This document shows, piece by piece, positions 1 through 8,813 of a stretch of 64,000 nt of DNA. This DNA is from Geodermatophilus telluris. Lineage in GTDB: Bacteria > Actinomycetota > Actinomycetes > Mycobacteriales > Geodermatophilaceae. Under the pieces are notes generated by a model. The model had not been told where the DNA came from. It saw only the letters and a program-made list of their open reading frames with translations, and did no database searches. The stretch spans positions 124,001-188,000 of the forward strand of contig NZ_FMZF01000004.1 in NCBI RefSeq assembly GCF_900102745.1, in the 5' to 3' direction. Both the position numbers and the translations under genes were made by a program. How positions within the stretch are numbered: the first letter of the stretch is position 1; every line of letters begins with the position of its first letter.

Positions 1-352
1 CGCCAACGTGGCCGCCGGCCTCACCGCGGTGCAGATGAACCTGCTGACCGAGTACTGGGTCGGCTGGGAGCACGGCGCCTACGCCGGCACCCGCGGCTGG
101 TCACCGGAGGCGATGGCCGCCGCCGACGCCGACCTCGAGCGCCGCGGGCTGGTCGCCGACGGGCGGCTCACCCCCGAGGGACGGCGGCTGCGCGACGACG
201 TCGAGGCGCGCACCGAGGCCGCCACCGCACCCGCTCTCGACGCGCTCGGGGCCGACCTCCCGGAGCTGACGCGGCAGCTGGACGCGTGGTCGGCGGCCGT
301 CGTGGCCGGCGGGGCGGCACCTCCCGATCTCTACAAGCGGATCAGCGGTTGA
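1..352 (+). CDS. SCO6745-family protein, C-terminal fragment
   Basis: The reading frame is open from the left edge, so the start lies outside the window; only about 116 C-terminal residues are visible. The fragment reads ANVAAGLTAVQMNLLTEYW near its beginning and ends in PDLYKRISG. Composition and pattern resemble the C-terminal half of the actinobacterial SCO6745 (formerly SalK-like) family, whose members carry a winged-helix-like region of unknown function. It converges on rhaB with only 18 bp between stop codons, so it is probably not part of the rhamnose operon. The family call rests on a partial sequence and is moderate. Confidence 0.55.
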   Translation, partial: ANVAAGLTAVQMNLLTEYWVGWEHGAYAGTRGWSPEAMAAADADLERRGLVADGRLTPEGRRLRDDVEARTEAATAPALDALGADLPELTRQLDAWSAAVVAGGAAPPDLYKRISG

Positions 353-370
353 CGCGAGGGGGCCGGCCCG

Positions 371-1840
371 TCACGACAGGCGGGCCTCGGCGGCGTCCCA
401 GGCGGCGGCCGAGCCCGCGGGCCGGTACTCCACCAGCGCCTGCGTGCCGCGCAGCAGCCGCCGCATCTCCCCGAGGCCGCCCTCGATCCCGCCGAGGGCC
501 CGCGCCTGCACCAGCGCGTTGCCCAGCGCCGCGGCCTCGACCGGCCCGGCGAGCACCGGCAGGCCGCAGGCGTCGGCGGTCAGCTGGCACAGCAGTGCGT
601 TGCGCGCTCCCCCGCCGACGACGTGGACGACCTCGACCTCGCGCCCGGACAGCTCGACGGCGCGGCGGACGGTCCGCCGGTAGGCCAGCGCCAGGCTGTC
701 GACGATGCAGCGCACCGTCTCGGCCTGGCCCTGGGGCGGCGCCTGGCCGGTCGCGGCGCAGGCCAGCGCGATCCGGCTCGGCACGTCACCGGGCGGCAGG
801 AAGCGCGGGTCGTCGACGTCGACCACCGCGGTGAACGCCGGCACCCGGGCCGCCGCGGCGAGCAGGTCGGGCAGGTCGGCAGGCAGGCCCGCCGCCGCCC
901 AGGTGCGCAGCGACTCCTGCAGCAGCCACAGGCCCATGACGTTGTGCAGGTGGCGCACCGTGCCGTCGACGCCGAGCTCGTTGGTGAACCCCGCCTCCCG
1001 GCTCGCCGCGGTGAGCACCGGCTTCTCCAGCTCCACGCCCACCAGCGACCAGGTGCCGCAGGAGACGTAGGCGAACCGGTCGCCCTCCGCGGGGACGCCG
1101 ACCACCGCCGAGGCCGTGTCGTGCGACCCGACGGCGACCACCGGGACCTCGCCCAGCCCGGTCTCCGCGCGCACCTCGGCGGTCAGCCGGCCGATCTCCT
1201 CCCCCGGCTGCACCAGCGCGGGCAGCAGGTCGCGGGGCAGGTCGAGCCGGTCGAGCAGGCCGGTCGCCCACTGCCGCGTCGTCGCGTCGAGCAGCCCGGT
1301 GGTGGAGGCGTTGGTGACCTCCGCCCGGCGCGCCCCGGTGAGCCAGTAGGCCAGCAGGTCGGGCACCAGCAGCGCCTGCCGGGCGGCGGCGAACCGCGCC
1401 GTCCCGCGCATCGCGGCGAGCTGGAACACCGTGTTGAACGGCAGGTGCTGCAGGCCGTTGACGGCGTAGAGCTCGTCGGGCGGGACGAGCGCGTGCACCC
1501 CCGGCACCGCGGTCTCGTGCCGGGCGTCGCGGTAGTGCACCGGGTTGCCCAGCAGCGCGCCGTCGGCGTCGAGCAGGCCGACGTCGACCGCCCAGCTGTC
1601 GATGCCGACGCCGTCGACCGCGCCGCCGTTGGCCTCCCGCCCGGCGGCGCGCAGCCCGTCGAGCACCCCGGCGTAGAGGCCGAGGACGTCCCAGTGCAGC
1701 GTGCCCGCCGTGCGCACCGGCCGGTTGGGGAACCGGTGCACCTCGGTGAGGTCCAGCCGCCCGGGGCCGACCCGCGCGGCCATCACCCGGCCGCTCGAGG
1801 CGCCCAGGTCGACAGCCGCGAGGGTCAGCTCGCGGGTCAT
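371..1840 (-). CDS. rhaB: rhamnulokinase RhaB (FGGY kinase)
   Basis: Predicted cytosolic kinase phosphorylating L-rhamnulose to rhamnulose-1-phosphate with ATP. It is 489 residues, the usual length. The N-terminal phosphate-binding motif VDLGASSGRVM is at about residues 10-20, the GIDSWAVD sugar-contact segment at 79-86, and the probable catalytic base is D241 in GSHDTAS. A second-domain ATP-site motif VVGGGARN lies near the C-terminus. The ATG overlaps the rhaD stop by 4 bp (ATGA), which supports the start and suggests translational coupling. It is the last gene of the rhaT-P-Q-S-M-I-D-B operon. The RhaB subgroup call rests on N-terminal pattern and context. Confidence 0.93.
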   Translation of the reverse strand: MTRELTLAAVDLGASSGRVMAARVGPGRLDLTEVHRFPNRPVRTAGTLHWDVLGLYAGVLDGLRAAGREANGGAVDGVGIDSWAVDVGLLDADGALLGNPVHYRDARHETAVPGVHALVPPDELYAVNGLQHLPFNTVFQLAAMRGTARFAAARQALLVPDLLAYWLTGARRAEVTNASTTGLLDATTRQWATGLLDRLDLPRDLLPALVQPGEEIGRLTAEVRAETGLGEVPVVAVGSHDTASAVVGVPAEGDRFAYVSCGTWSLVGVELEKPVLTAASREAGFTNELGVDGTVRHLHNVMGLWLLQESLRTWAAAGLPADLPDLLAAAARVPAFTAVVDVDDPRFLPPGDVPSRIALACAATGQAPPQGQAETVRCIVDSLALAYRRTVRRAVELSGREVEVVHVVGGGARNALLCQLTADACGLPVLAGPVEAAALGNALVQARALGGIEGGLGEMRRLLRGTQALVEYRPAGSAAAWDAAEARLS

Positions 1841-3873
1841 CGCAGGAAGGCCGCGGCGACGCCGGAGTCGACCGGGACGTGCAGGCCGGTCGTCCGGGTG
1901 AGGTCGCCGCCGGTGAGGGCGAAGACGGCGTCGGCGACGTGCTCGGGCAGCACCTCGCGCTTGAGCAGGGTGCGCTGGGCGTAGAACTGGCCCAGCTCCT
2001 CCTCGGGCACCCCGTAGACGGCGGCGCGCTGGGCACCCCAGCCGCCGGCGAAGATGCCCGACCCGCGGACCACGCCGTCGGGGTTGATGCCGTTGACCCG
2101 GATCTGGTGCTCGCCGAGCTCGGCGGCCAGCAGCCGCACCTGGTGCGCCTGGTCGGCCTTGGTCGAGGAGTAGGCGATGTTGCTCGGGCCGGCGAAGACC
2201 GCGTTCTTCGAGGAGATGTAGACGAGGTCGCCGCCGAGGCCCTGCTCGATCATGATCCGGGCCGCCTCGCGGGAGACGAGGAAGCTGCCCTTGGCCATGA
2301 CGTCGTGCTGCAGGTCCCAGTCGGCCTCGGTGGTCTCCAGCAGCGGCTTGGAGATCGACAGGCCGGCGTTGTTCACCACCAGGTCCACCCCGCCGAAGGC
2401 CAGGCAGGCCTCGCGGAAGGCGGCGGCCACGGCCTCGGCGTCGGAGACGTCGGCGGCCACGCCGATCGCGACGTCGGCCGAGCCGATCTCCGCGGCGGCG
2501 GCCTGCGCCCTGGCCAGGTCGAGGTCGGCGACGACGACGCAGGCGCCCTCGCCCGCCAGCCGCTCGGCGATCGCCCTGCCGATGCCGCTGGCCGCGCCGG
2601 TGACCAGGGCGACCCGGGTGGCCAGCGGCTTGGGCTTCGGCATCCGCTGGAGCTTCGCCTCCTCCAGCGCCCAGTACTCGATGCGGAACTTCTCGCTCTC
2701 GTCGATCGGGGCGTAGGTGGAGACCGCCTCGGCGCCGCGCATCACGTTGATCGCGTTGACGTAGAACTCGCCGGCCACGCGGGCGGTCTGCTTGTTCGCG
2801 CCGAAGCTGAACATGCCGACGCCGGGCACCAGCACGATCGCCGGGTCGGCGCCGCGCATGGCCGGCGAGTCGGCGGTGGCGTGCCGCTGGTAGTAGGCGG
2901 CGTACTCGGCGCGGTACTCCTCGTGCAGCGCCTTCAGCCGGGCGACGACGTCCTCGACCGGCGCGGTGGCCGGCAGGTCGACGACCAGCGGCCGCACCTT
3001 GGTGCGCAGGAAGTGGTCGGGGCAGGAGGTGCCCAGCGCCGCGAGGGGCGCCAGCTGCTCGCGCGACAGGAAGTCCAGGACGACGTCGGAGTCGGTGAAG
3101 TGCCCGACCTGCGGCTTGTCGGTGCTCGCGAGCCCGCGGACGACGGGCGCGAGGACGGCGGCCCGGTGCCGGCGCTCGGCCGCCGGCAGCGGCTCGAAGC
3201 CGGGGACGACGGCGCCGAACGGCTCCGGCTTCCCGCGCTCGGCCAGGAACGCCTCGGCAGTGCGGATGATCTCCAGCGAGTGGGCCTCGGCCTCCTCGCT
3301 GGTGGCGCCCCAGGCGGTGATGCCGTGCCCGCCGAGGACGCAGCCGATCGCCTGCGGGTTCTTGTCCTTGATCGCGGCGATGTCCAGGCCGAGCTGGAAG
3401 CCCGGGCGCCGCCACGGCACCCACACGACGCGGTCGCCGAAGCACTCGCGGGTCAGCGCCTCGCCGTCGGCCGCCGTCGCCAGGGCGATGCCGGAGTCGG
3501 GGTGCAGGTGGTCGACGTGCGCGGCGTCGACCAGGCCGTGCATCGCGGTGTCGATCGACGGCGCGGCGCCACCGCGGCCGTGCAGGCAGAAGTCGAACGC
3601 GGCGACCATCTCGTCCTCGCGCTCGACGCCCGGGTAGACGTCGACCAGCGAGCGCAGCCGGTCCAGCCGCAGCACGGCCAGGCCGGACTCGGTCAGGGTG
3701 CCGAGGTCGCCGCCGGAGCCCTTGACCCACAGCAGCTCGACGGGGCGGCCGGTGACCGGGTCGGTCCCGGTGCCCGTCGCGGAGGTGTTGCCGCCGGCGT
3801 AGTTGGTGTTGCGCGGGTCGGCGCCGAGCCGGTTCGACCGCGCGAGGAGGTCACTGACCACGGGGTTGGTCAC
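1837..3873 (-). CDS. rhaD: bifunctional rhamnulose-1-phosphate aldolase / lactaldehyde dehydrogenase
   Basis: Fusion of a class II aldolase (about residues 1-415) and a short-chain dehydrogenase (about 423-678). The aldolase half has NYAGGNTSA and the probable zinc-ligand segment DHLHPDSG. The dehydrogenase half has the Rossmann motif TGAASGIG, the NNAG motif and the catalytic YSSTK (YxxxK). In this known fusion family the aldolase splits rhamnulose-1-P to DHAP and L-lactaldehyde and the second domain oxidises lactaldehyde to L-lactate. The GTG at 3873 is chosen because GGAAGG lies about 10 bases before it; an upstream ATG at 3924 falls inside the palindromic repeat and has no ribosome site. 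At 678 residues it is full length, and its stop overlaps the rhaB start. Confidence 0.92.
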   Translation of the reverse strand: MTNPVVSDLLARSNRLGADPRNTNYAGGNTSATGTGTDPVTGRPVELLWVKGSGGDLGTLTESGLAVLRLDRLRSLVDVYPGVEREDEMVAAFDFCLHGRGGAAPSIDTAMHGLVDAAHVDHLHPDSGIALATAADGEALTRECFGDRVVWVPWRRPGFQLGLDIAAIKDKNPQAIGCVLGGHGITAWGATSEEAEAHSLEIIRTAEAFLAERGKPEPFGAVVPGFEPLPAAERRHRAAVLAPVVRGLASTDKPQVGHFTDSDVVLDFLSREQLAPLAALGTSCPDHFLRTKVRPLVVDLPATAPVEDVVARLKALHEEYRAEYAAYYQRHATADSPAMRGADPAIVLVPGVGMFSFGANKQTARVAGEFYVNAINVMRGAEAVSTYAPIDESEKFRIEYWALEEAKLQRMPKPKPLATRVALVTGAASGIGRAIAERLAGEGACVVVADLDLARAQAAAAEIGSADVAIGVAADVSDAEAVAAAFREACLAFGGVDLVVNNAGLSISKPLLETTEADWDLQHDVMAKGSFLVSREAARIMIEQGLGGDLVYISSKNAVFAGPSNIAYSSTKADQAHQVRLLAAELGEHQIRVNGINPDGVVRGSGIFAGGWGAQRAAVYGVPEEELGQFYAQRTLLKREVLPEHVADAVFALTGGDLTRTTGLHVPVDSGVAAAFLR

Positions 3874-3904
3874 GGAGGTGGTTCCTTCCGGGTTCTGCCG
3901 CGTC

Positions 3905-3962
3905 GAGATCCCGGGATCTCGCACGGTCGAGCGAGCTGGTGTGGACGAGATCGCGGGATCTC
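3905..3962. repeat. pair of GAGATC-type palindromes between rhaI and rhaD
   Basis: Two 16-bp units: the perfect palindrome GAGATCCCGGGATCTC at 3905-3920 and the one-mismatch GAGATCGCGGGATCTC at 3947-3962, spaced 42 bp start to start (four helical turns). Both are embedded in GTCGAGATC/GATCTCGAC-like flanks. They fill the 124-bp gap that breaks the otherwise overlapping operon. They may be an operator pair, an mRNA-processing hairpin pair or an intergenic repeat family; the sequence alone does not decide. Confidence 0.6.
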
Positions 3963-3997
3963 GACGGGTGGGGTGCGGGAACGGCCGGGCGCCTCGT

Positions 3998-5170
3998 TCA
4001 CGCGCCCCAGGAGGCCTGGGTGCCGCCGACGCGCTCGCGGGCGATGCGCTCCTGGTGGCCCGAGCGGGCGTAGGCGGCGTAGGGGTCGGCGTCGAGCCCC
4101 GTGCTCTCCCGCAGCTCGGCCAGCAGCGGGCGGACGTCGGTGGAGAAGGCGTCGGTCAGCGCGCCGTGCGCGGCGAGCACGTCACCGGACTGCTGGGCGG
4201 CGGTCAGCGCGTCGCGGTCGACCAGCAGCGCCTTGGCCGTGGCCTCCTGCACGTTGAGCACCGAGCGGATCTGGCCGGGGATCTTGGGCTCGATGTTGTG
4301 GCACTGGTCGAGCATGAAGTTGACGCCGGAGTCGGGCCGCAGCGCGTCGGCGGCGACGATCTCGTTCATGATCCGGAACAGCTGGAACGGGTCGGCCGAG
4401 CCGACGATGAGGTCGTCGTCGCCGTAGTAGCGCGAGTTGAAGTCGAACGCGCCGAGCCGGCCCACCCGCAGCAGCTGCATGACGATGAACTCGATGTTGG
4501 TGCCCGGCGCGTGGTGGCCGGTGTCGAGGACGACGGTGGCCTGCTCGCCGAGGGCCAGGCAGTGCAGCAGCGAGGTGCCCCAGTCGGGGATGTCCATCGC
4601 GTAGAAGTAGGGCTCGTAGAACTTGTACTCCAGCAGCAGCCGCATGCCGGGGTCGAGCAGCGCGTAGACCTGCTGCAGGGAGTCGGCGAGGCGGTCCTGC
4701 CGGGCGCGCAGGTCGTCCTGGCCGGCGTAGTTGGTGCCGTCGGGCAGCCACAGCTTCAGGTCGGTCGAGCCGGTGGCGCGCATGACGTCGACGCACTGCG
4801 CGTGGTGGGCGATCGCCTTGTCCCGGACCCGCTTCTCGGGGTGGGTGAGGGAGCCGAGCCGGTAGTCGTCGTCCTGGAACAGGTTGGAGTTGATCGCGCC
4901 GATCGAGACGCCGAGGTCGGCGGCGTGCGCGGCGAGCTTGCCGAAGTCGTCGACGAGGTCCCACGGGACGTGCAGCGACACCCGCGGCGCGACGCCGGTG
5001 AAGCGGTGCACCTGCGCGGCGTCCTCGATCTTCTCGAAGGGGTCGCGGGCCACGCCGGGCTGGCCGAAGACCTTGAACCGGGTCCCGGAGTTGCCGAACG
5101 CCCAGGAGGGCAGCTCGATCGTCTGCTCGGCCAGCGCGGCGAGGGCGCGGGTGCGGAGGTCGGTGGTCAC
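3998..5170 (-). CDS. rhaI: L-rhamnose isomerase
   Basis: Interconverts L-rhamnose and L-rhamnulose in the cytosol. The 390-residue protein is a xylose-isomerase-like TIM barrel of the actinobacterial/rhizobial RhaI type, not the E. coli RhaA type. Metal-binding segments include LLLEYKFYEPYFYA (Glu), VVLDTGHHAPGTN (Asp, His) and the GAFDFNSRYYGDDD loop. Its ATG overlaps the rhaM stop by 4 bp. It is separated from rhaD by the palindrome-containing gap, where operon expression may be tuned. Confidence 0.94.
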   Translation of the reverse strand: MTTDLRTRALAALAEQTIELPSWAFGNSGTRFKVFGQPGVARDPFEKIEDAAQVHRFTGVAPRVSLHVPWDLVDDFGKLAAHAADLGVSIGAINSNLFQDDDYRLGSLTHPEKRVRDKAIAHHAQCVDVMRATGSTDLKLWLPDGTNYAGQDDLRARQDRLADSLQQVYALLDPGMRLLLEYKFYEPYFYAMDIPDWGTSLLHCLALGEQATVVLDTGHHAPGTNIEFIVMQLLRVGRLGAFDFNSRYYGDDDLIVGSADPFQLFRIMNEIVAADALRPDSGVNFMLDQCHNIEPKIPGQIRSVLNVQEATAKALLVDRDALTAAQQSGDVLAAHGALTDAFSTDVRPLLAELRESTGLDADPYAAYARSGHQERIARERVGGTQASWGA

Positions 5171-5529
5171 GAGAGGTCTCCCGATGGTGCGGTGGTGGGC
5201 TCCTCGAGGGCCCTCAGCTGGGCGTCGAGGTCGAAGACGAGCTCCAGCTCGGCCTTGCCGCGGCCGTTCCCGGTCGCGAAGAAGGGGGCCATCGAGGCCT
5301 CCCAGCGGGCGCTCACCTCGGTGGCGTCCACGGCGGCCTGGGCGGCGGTGAGGTCGTCGGTCTCCACGACGCCGACGAGCAGGCCGTCGTCGCGGAGGAA
5401 GAGCTGGTAGTCGCGCCAGCCGGCGTCGCGCAGCGCGCGCAGCATGTCCGGCCAGACGACGGCGTGCCGCTCGCGGTACTCGGCCAGCCGCTCGGGGCGG
5501 ACCTGGAGGGTGAAGACGGCACGGGGCAC
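5167..5529 (-). CDS. rhaM: L-rhamnose mutarotase
   Basis: Small dimeric alpha/beta-barrel protein that speeds interconversion of rhamnose anomers, feeding the isomerase. At 120 residues it is slightly longer than the usual ~104. RhaM hallmarks are the YRERHAVVWPDM segment with its conserved His, the GWRDYQLFLRDDGLLVGVVE strand region and RWEASMAPFF. The GTG at 5529 is preceded by AGGAG at good spacing; an in-frame ATG upstream would put the start inside the GC-rich hairpin after rhaS. Its stop is coupled to rhaI (ATGA overlap). Confidence 0.92.
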   Translation of the reverse strand: MPRAVFTLQVRPERLAEYRERHAVVWPDMLRALRDAGWRDYQLFLRDDGLLVGVVETDDLTAAQAAVDATEVSARWEASMAPFFATGNGRGKAELELVFDLDAQLRALEEPTTAPSGDLS

Positions 5530-5549
5530 GGTGGTCTCCTGGTGGTGGT

Positions 5550-5584
5550 CCCCCGCCGCCGGCCGGGCGGGCCGGCGGCGGGGG
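5550..5584 (-). terminator. GC-rich hairpin between rhaS and rhaM
   Basis: A perfect 15-bp stem (CCCCCGCCGCCGGCC and its complement) with a 5-base loop lies just after the rhaS stop. There is no U-tract. Such hairpins after a binding-protein gene commonly stabilise that part of the mRNA or partially terminate transcription, giving more binding protein than downstream enzymes; that role is inferred here. Confidence 0.6.
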
Positions 5585-5590
5585 GACGAC

Positions 5591-6679
5591 TCAGAAGTCG
5601 AAGTCGTCGATGTTGTCGGCGCTGAACACGGTGGGCTCGCCGAGCACGACGACGCCGTCGGCGCCGACCTCGTACTCGCCGAGGTCACCGGCCTCGAAGG
5701 TCTCGCCCTCCTCGCCGGTGATCTGGCCGGCGGCCAGCGCGGCGCCGGCGTAGGCGGCCAGGTAGCCGAGGTCCTCGGGGTTCCACAGCGCGAAGGCGGT
5801 GACGGTGCCGTCCTGGACGAACTCGCGCATCTGGTTCGGGGTGCCCAGGCCGGTCAGCGCGACCCGGCCCTTGTACTCCGAGCCGGACAGGTAGCGCGCC
5901 GCGGCCGAGATGCCCACGGTGGTCGGCGAGATGATGCCCTTGAGGTCGGGGTAGGTCTGCAGCAGACCCTGGGTCTCCTGGAAGGACTTCTCGTCCTCGT
6001 CGTCGCCGTAGACCGTCGTCACGATCTCCATGTCGGGGTACTCCTGGGCGGCGTACTCCGTCATGAGCTCGATCCAGGTGTTCTGGTTCGTCGCGTTCGC
6101 CGTCGCCGACAGGATCGCCACCTGGCCCGCGCCGCCGATCTGGTCGGCCATCGTGTCGATCTGGGTCTGCGCGATGCCCTCGGCCGTGGCCTGGTTGATG
6201 AACAGGTCGCGGCACTCGGGGTCGGTGTCGGAGTCGAAGGTGACCACGCTGGCGCCGCCGCTGCGGGCCTGGTCCAGCGCGCTGCAGATGGCGTTGGGGT
6301 CGTTGGCCGAGGTCAGGATGACGTCGGCGCCCTGCTGGGTCAGCGTGTTGATGTAGCTGACCTGCGAGGAGGCGCTGGCCTCCGACGGGCCCACCTGGCT
6401 GAACTCGCCGTCGATCTCGCCGACGGCCCGCTCGGAGCCGGTGGCGGCGACGTCGAAGTAGGGGTTGTTGAGCTGCTTGGGCAGGAAGGCGACGGCGAGG
6501 TCGGCGGGGATCTCGGCGTCCGGGTCCGCGGACGCGCCGGCCGCGTCGCCGCCGGAGCTGCTGCCCTCGTCCTCCCCGCGGGTGGTACCGCCGCAGGCGG
6601 CCGTGGTGAGCACCATGGCGGCCACCGCCAGGCCGGTCAGGCCACCGCGCACGCGGCGGCTGGTCAGGAACAGCGACAT
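5591..6679 (-). CDS. rhaS: rhamnose ABC transporter substrate-binding lipoprotein
   Basis: Extracytoplasmic sugar-binding protein of the ribose/galactose-binding type, 362 residues. The N-terminus has RR near residue 8, a hydrophobic stretch and a lipobox LTTAAC with the lipidated Cys at residue 29, followed by an acidic Gly/Ser-rich linker. Periplasmic-binding-protein 4 features include VAFLPKQLNNPYF, ILTSANDPNAIC and FDSDTDPECRDLFI. It lies downstream of the two permease genes and upstream of the rhaM-I-D-B enzymes, as expected in rhaT-P-Q-S systems. Confidence 0.93.
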   Translation of the reverse strand: MSLFLTSRRVRGGLTGLAVAAMVLTTAACGGTTRGEDEGSSSGGDAAGASADPDAEIPADLAVAFLPKQLNNPYFDVAATGSERAVGEIDGEFSQVGPSEASASSQVSYINTLTQQGADVILTSANDPNAICSALDQARSGGASVVTFDSDTDPECRDLFINQATAEGIAQTQIDTMADQIGGAGQVAILSATANATNQNTWIELMTEYAAQEYPDMEIVTTVYGDDEDEKSFQETQGLLQTYPDLKGIISPTTVGISAAARYLSGSEYKGRVALTGLGTPNQMREFVQDGTVTAFALWNPEDLGYLAAYAGAALAAGQITGEEGETFEAGDLGEYEVGADGVVVLGEPTVFSADNIDDFDF

Positions 6680-6733
6680 CGGGGTCCCTCTCTTCGGGTG
6701 GGTGGGGGTGGTGCGGTGGTGCGGTTCGGGGGG

Positions 6734-7744
6734 TCAGGCGGGGGCCCGGCGGCGCCGGCCCCGGACCCGGGCGGCGACCTGCGGCGCGACGACCGCGGTG
6801 ATCAGCAGCACGCCGGTGACGATGTTGAGGACGTCGGAGGGCACGTTGACCAGCTGCAGCGCGTTGCGGACCGAGCCGAGCAGCAGCGCGCCGGCGATGA
6901 CGCCGAGCAGCCCGCCGCTGCCGCCGAAGATCGACACCCCGCCGAGCAGGATCGCCGCGATGACCTGCAGCTCCAGGCCGGTGGCGTTGTCCGCGCGGGC
7001 GCTGCCGTAGCGCAGCGTCCAGTAGACGCCGCCGAGGGCGCTGACCACGCCGGTGACGACGAACAGCCACAGCTTCGTGCGGGCGACGTCGATGCCGCTG
7101 AACCGGGCGGCGTCCTCGCTGTTGCCCATGGCGTAGAGCGAGCGGCCGATCGGCGTGGCGTGCAGGACGACGGCGGTGACCGCGATCAGGACCAGCAGCG
7201 GGACGACGACGGTCGGGATGCCGGTGGAGCCGATCGAGCTGATCGCCCAGGTGGTCCAGGCCCGCGGGAAGTCGGCCACCGCCTGGTCGCCCAGGACGAC
7301 GAACGCCAGCCCGCGGTAGAGCGCCAGCGTGCCGATGGTCACCGCCAGCGAGGGCAGGCCCAGCCGGGTCACGAGGAACCCGTTGACCGCGCCGAGCACG
7401 CCGCCCAGCACGAGCACCAGCGGGACGATCGCCTCCAGCGGCAGCCCGGCCACCCACAGCTGGCCCATGACCGCGCTGCACAGGCCGACGGTGCTGGCCA
7501 CCGACAGGTCGATCTCCCCGGTGACCACGATCAGCGTCAGCGGCAGCGCGATGAGCGCGATGACGACGACGTCGAGCAGCAGGAAGCCGGCGTTGCGGGT
7601 GCTGGCGAAGCCCTCGACCGAGAACGCGGCGACGACCAGGAACAGCACCAGGAACGTGGTGATGACGCTGCCCGCGGGCAGGGTCCGCTCGCGGCGGGCG
7701 GGCGCGGCGGCCGGGGCCGGTGCGGGAGCGGTGTCAACGGTCAC
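6734..7744 (-). CDS. rhaQ: rhamnose ABC transporter permease RhaQ
   Basis: Polytopic inner-membrane permease of the BPD_transp_2 (ribose-type) family, 336 residues with about 8-10 hydrophobic segments. Family signatures include VTGEIDLSVAS, GLPSLAVTIGTLALYRGLAFV and the EAA-like loop GNSEDAARFSGIDV. The GTG start lies inside the end of rhaP (11-bp overlap), implying coupling. It pairs with RhaP to form the membrane channel energised by RhaT. Confidence 0.92.
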   Translation of the reverse strand: MTVDTAPAPAPAAAPARRERTLPAGSVITTFLVLFLVVAAFSVEGFASTRNAGFLLLDVVVIALIALPLTLIVVTGEIDLSVASTVGLCSAVMGQLWVAGLPLEAIVPLVLVLGGVLGAVNGFLVTRLGLPSLAVTIGTLALYRGLAFVVLGDQAVADFPRAWTTWAISSIGSTGIPTVVVPLLVLIAVTAVVLHATPIGRSLYAMGNSEDAARFSGIDVARTKLWLFVVTGVVSALGGVYWTLRYGSARADNATGLELQVIAAILLGGVSIFGGSGGLLGVIAGALLLGSVRNALQLVNVPSDVLNIVTGVLLITAVVAPQVAARVRGRRRRAPA

Positions 7745-8813
7745 GGCGGGCGTTCCTCCCCCGGAGTCGGGCGGCCAGGCGCAGCTGCAGCGCGCGGTCG
7801 AGGGCGATGGCGGCGAGGATCAGCGCGCCGACGGCGGCGTCGCGCCAGAAGGGGTCCAGGCCGAGCTGGGGCAGCGCGGTGCCGATCGTGGTGAGCAGCA
7901 GCGCGCCGAGCGCGGCGCCGTAGACCGAGCCGCTGCCGCCGAAGATGGCCACCCCGCCGACCACCGCGGCGGCCACGACGAACAGCTCCTGGCCGGTGCC
8001 GGCGGTGGTGTCCAGCGTCTGGAAGCGGGCGGCGTAGAGGACGCCGGCCAGCCCGGCGAGGGCGCCGTTGACGACGAACGCGGTGAGCACCCGCCGGCCG
8101 ACCGGGATGCCCGACAGCCGCGCGGCCTCGGGTGCCGAGCCGATGCCGTAGAGCTCGCGGCCGCTGCGGAAGGTGCGCAGGTACCAGCCGACCAGCAGCA
8201 CGACGGCGACGGCCACGAGGAACAGCACCGGGACGCCGAGCAGCCGCGCGCCGCCGAGGGCCTTGAAGCCCGCGGGGAGGTCGGCGGCGTTGATCTGCAG
8301 CCGGTCGGCGCTGGACGCCCACAGCGAGTCCAGGCCGCGGAAGGCGTAGAGCGTGCCGAGGGTGACCACCAGCGAGGGCACCCCGGCGGCGGCCACGACC
8401 AGGCCGTTGACCAGGCCGCACACCGCGCCGACCGCGGTGCCGGCGAGCACCGCGACGACCACCGGCGTGCCCGGCGCGACCACCAGCAGCGTGCCGGTGG
8501 CGTAGGCCGACAGGCCCAGCACCGAGCCGACCGAGAGGTCGACGTTGCGGGTGACGATCACCATCGTCTGGCCCGCGGCGAGCACGGTGAGGATCGCGGC
8601 CGACAGCAGCAGGTCGCGGACGTTCTGGCCGGACAGGAACCGCGGGTTGGCGACCACCGTGACCAGCACCAGCAGCACCAGCGCGGCGAGGATGCCGAGC
8701 TCGCGCACCACGAACAGCCGGTGCACGAGGGCCGAGCCGCGGCGGCCGGTGCGCTCGGGGGCGGCCAGCTCCTCGGGCAGCGCGGCGGGGCTCTTGGTCG
8801 CCGGGGCGCTCAC
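7734..8813 (-). CDS. rhaP: rhamnose ABC transporter permease RhaP
   Basis: Second permease of the importer, 359 residues. Shared family signatures are [31 protein letters not shown] and [15 protein letters not shown] hydrophilic cytosolic N-terminus of about 35 residues precedes the first membrane helix. The GTG start is read from the GTGA overlap with the rhaT stop (8810-8813). RhaP and RhaQ are homologous to each other but clearly diverged, consistent with a heterodimer. Confidence 0.92.
   Translation of the reverse strand: MSAPATKSPAALPEELAAPERTGRRGSALVHRLFVVRELGILAALVLLVLVTVVANPRFLSGQNVRDLLLSAAILTVLAAGQTMVIVTRNVDLSVGSVLGLSAYATGTLLVVAPGTPVVVAVLAGTAVGAVCGLVNGLVVAAAGVPSLVVTLGTLYAFRGLDSLWASSADRLQINAADLPAGFKALGGARLLGVPVLFLVAVAVVLLVGWYLRTFRSGRELYGIGSAPEAARLSGIPVGRRVLTAFVVNGALAGLAGVLYAARFQTLDTTAGTGQELFVVAAAVVGGVAIFGGSGSVYGAALGALLLTTIGTALPQLGLDPFWRDAAVGALILAAIALDRALQLRLAARLRGRNARRDR

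Noticed and set aside
3874-3924. Upstream ATG start for RhaD at 3924
   Set aside because: It would put the start codon beside the palindromic repeat with no ribosome site; GTG 3873 has GGAAGG at good distance.
1879-4257. Long plus-strand open frame opposite rhaD/rhaI
   Set aside because: It lacks any domain, is rich in Gly/Val/Asp/Arg shadow composition and lies opposite well-identified genes; long antisense frames are expected at this G+C.
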